DNA of 7,109 nt, from the NCBI GenBank assembly GCA_030146385.1, contig JASLBX010000003.1, forward strand, positions 1 to 7,109. Reading direction: 5' to 3'. Below the pieces are notes generated by a model that was given only the letters and a program-made list of their open reading frames with translations, was not told the DNA's origin and did not search any database. A program made the translations under genes and the position numbers. Shown one piece after another: positions 5,944-7,109 of this stretch. Source of the stretch: Jiangellaceae bacterium. Lineage in GTDB: Bacteria; Actinomycetota; Actinomycetes; Jiangellales; Jiangellaceae. Positions within the stretch are counted from its first letter, which is position 1; each line of letters opens with the position of its first letter.

Positions 5944-7109
5944 CGGTCGGCGTCGCCCGTCCGATCGGTGCGCGAACGAGCACCTCGTCAAGATAGCAGT
6001 ACCGCCAGCGGCCGTCTGGCAGCGCCTCGATGATGGGGTGGCCGGTCTGCCGGGCGTGCGCCGTGGCGTGCTTGTTGGGTGAGTCGTCGCAGCACCCTAC
6101 GGCGCCGCAGCTGGTGCAGAGGCGCAGCTCCACCCACTCGTCACCACTCTCGACGCACTCGGCACAGACGTCCACGTCGGTCTCGGTGATCCGGATCCGG
6201 TCGAGGTGGGTGCACGAGGTGCTGATCGTCTCCTCCCGGACGTAGTGCCAGCCTCGGCGCAGCAACCAGTCCGGCATCCTGCGGGCCAGGTGCTGGGCTT
6301 TCGCGGCGAGCAGCGGGCTCAGCACCGCGAGGATGAGCACGTAGAGCGCCACGAAGGGCCCGATCCGGGCGTCGAGGCCGGCGGCGATCGCCAGTGTCGC
6401 CAAGATCAGCGAGAACTCGCCGCGGCCCAGGATGGTCAGCCCCAGGTTAGTGGCACCGCGCTGGTTGAACCCGAACAGCCGCGCGCCGACCACACCTGCC
6501 GCCAAGTTCGCCGCGAGGGTGACGGCCACGGCGATGACCGCGGGCAAGGCAACCGCCCCGAAGTCGCCGATGTCGATGGTGAGCCCGAACACGACGAAGA
6601 ACACCGCGGCGAACACGTCACGCAGCGGCATGACCAGCCGCTCGACCCGCTCGCGGACGGAGGTTCGCGACACCACGAGCCCGATCAGTAGGGCACCGAT
6701 CGCGTCCGAGACGCCGACCTCCTCCGAGACGCCGGCCACGAGCACGACCAGCCCGATGACGAGCACGGCCAGCAACTCATCCTCGCGGCTGTCGATCAGC
6801 CACCCGACGGCCCGCGCGCCGTAGCGCGCGACGACGAACAGCACGAGGAGGAAACCGAAACTGATCGCGACGTCGCGGGCCAGCTCGAGCGGCGATTCGG
6901 CGGCCGACAGCACAGGTGCCAACAGGGCGAGGTAGAAGGCTAGGAAGATGTCCTCGATCACGATGATGCCGAGAATGACCGGCGTCTCGGCGTTGGTCAG
7001 CCGGTGCAACTCGATGAGCAACTTGGTGGCGATGGCCGACGACGAGATGCCGAGCGCGCCGGCAATGACCAGGGCTTCGGACGTCCCCCAGCCCAGAGCG
7101 AGCCCCAGC
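5939..7109 (-). CDS. CPA2/KefB-type cation:proton antiporter with C-terminal UBP-type zinc finger, 5' partial
   Basis: The frame is open to the right window edge, so the N-terminus is missing; 389 residues are visible. A TTG at 7019-7021 is not the start, because conserved antiporter sequence (ISSSAIATK, residues 21-29) precedes it. Residues 1 to about 265 hold several hydrophobic helices with family landmarks: the SSSAIATKLL segment, VIEDIF (E52, D53), DAIGALLIGLVVS and GRGEFSLIL (228-236). They match the Na+/H+ exchanger domain of membrane CPA2 antiporters, which move K+ or Na+ against H+. Residues about 297-375 form a UBP-type zinc finger: C299, H301, C315/C318, C331/C334, C339/C340, H347, H351 and H357, with WVELRLCTSCGAVGCCD and TGHPI hallmarks. 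It takes the place where KefB proteins carry a TrkA-N domain. The ligand and ion are unknown. It is probably separate from the rplM operon because two hairpins lie between them. Confidence 0.93.
   Translation of the reverse strand, partial: LGLALGWGTSEALVIAGALGISSSAIATKLLIELHRLTNAETPVILGIIVIEDIFLAFYLALLAPVLSAAESPLELARDVAISFGFLLVLFVVARYGARAVGWLIDSREDELLAVLVIGLVVLVAGVSEEVGVSDAIGALLIGLVVSRTSVRERVERLVMPLRDVFAAVFFVVFGLTIDIGDFGAVALPAVIAVAVTLAANLAAGVVGARLFGFNQRGATNLGLTILGRGEFSLILATLAIAAGLDARIGPFVALYVLILAVLSPLLAAKAQHLARRMPDWLLRRGWHYVREETISTSCTHLDRIRITETDVDVCAECVESGDEWVELRLCTSCGAVGCCDDSPNKHATAHARQTGHPIIEALPDGRWRYCYLDEVLVRAPIGRATPTA

Noticed and set aside
6206..6691. Plus-strand open frame opposite the antiporter
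   Set aside because: It is an Arg/Gln/His-rich shadow frame without family resemblance, lying over a certain membrane-protein gene.

Overview
The window is high-GC DNA with strong G/C preference at third codon positions. It contains the rplM-rpsI-glmM gene order, an S9 protein with an acidic N-terminal extension, GTG starts, and LAL-type LuxR and MMPL remnants. All of this points to an actinomycete; I cannot name the genus from the sequence.

Left part (1-1949): the 3' part of an ABC1/AarF/UbiB-like kinase gene reads rightward from the window edge and stops at 1128. It converges with a leftward group of small genes: a 20-codon ORF with a strong Shine-Dalgarno (1887-1949), a 164-residue putative zinc-binding protein whose GTG start overlaps that ORF's stop (1396-1890), and a 62-residue double-CxxC protein (1145-1333).

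Middle part (1950-3408): this is a degraded region. It holds a stretch without an assignable gene, then the C-terminal end of an MMPL-family transporter on the minus strand (with a frameshift), directly abutting the C-terminal end of a LuxR-family (LAL-type) regulator on the plus strand. Both remnants lack their N-terminal parts and meet at about 2635. The simplest reading is one deletion that removed the 5' parts of a divergently transcribed transporter/regulator pair.

Right part (3409-5890): the housekeeping operon rplM (L13), rpsI (S9), glmM (phosphoglucosamine mutase) runs leftward. Spacing is tight: a 4-nt overlap between rplM and rpsI, and a 6-nt gap between rpsI and glmM. It ties ribosomal protein supply to the cell-wall precursor pathway (GlcN-6-P to GlcN-1-P). 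A candidate promoter and RBS lie upstream of rplM.

Right edge (5939-7109): the C-terminal part of a CPA2/KefB-type cation:proton antiporter gene, also leftward, runs off the window at its 5' end. Its protein carries a cytosolic C-terminal UBP-type zinc finger, the most unusual gene-level feature here. Its stop codon lies inside a long hairpin that, with a second hairpin followed by a short T run, probably separates it from rplM. I see no CRISPR array, tRNA, rRNA or intact mobile element. Most of the window is ordinary actinobacterial chromosome. The items most worth a second look are the antiporter-zinc finger fusion, the collapsed MMPL/LuxR locus and the tiny coupled ORF.
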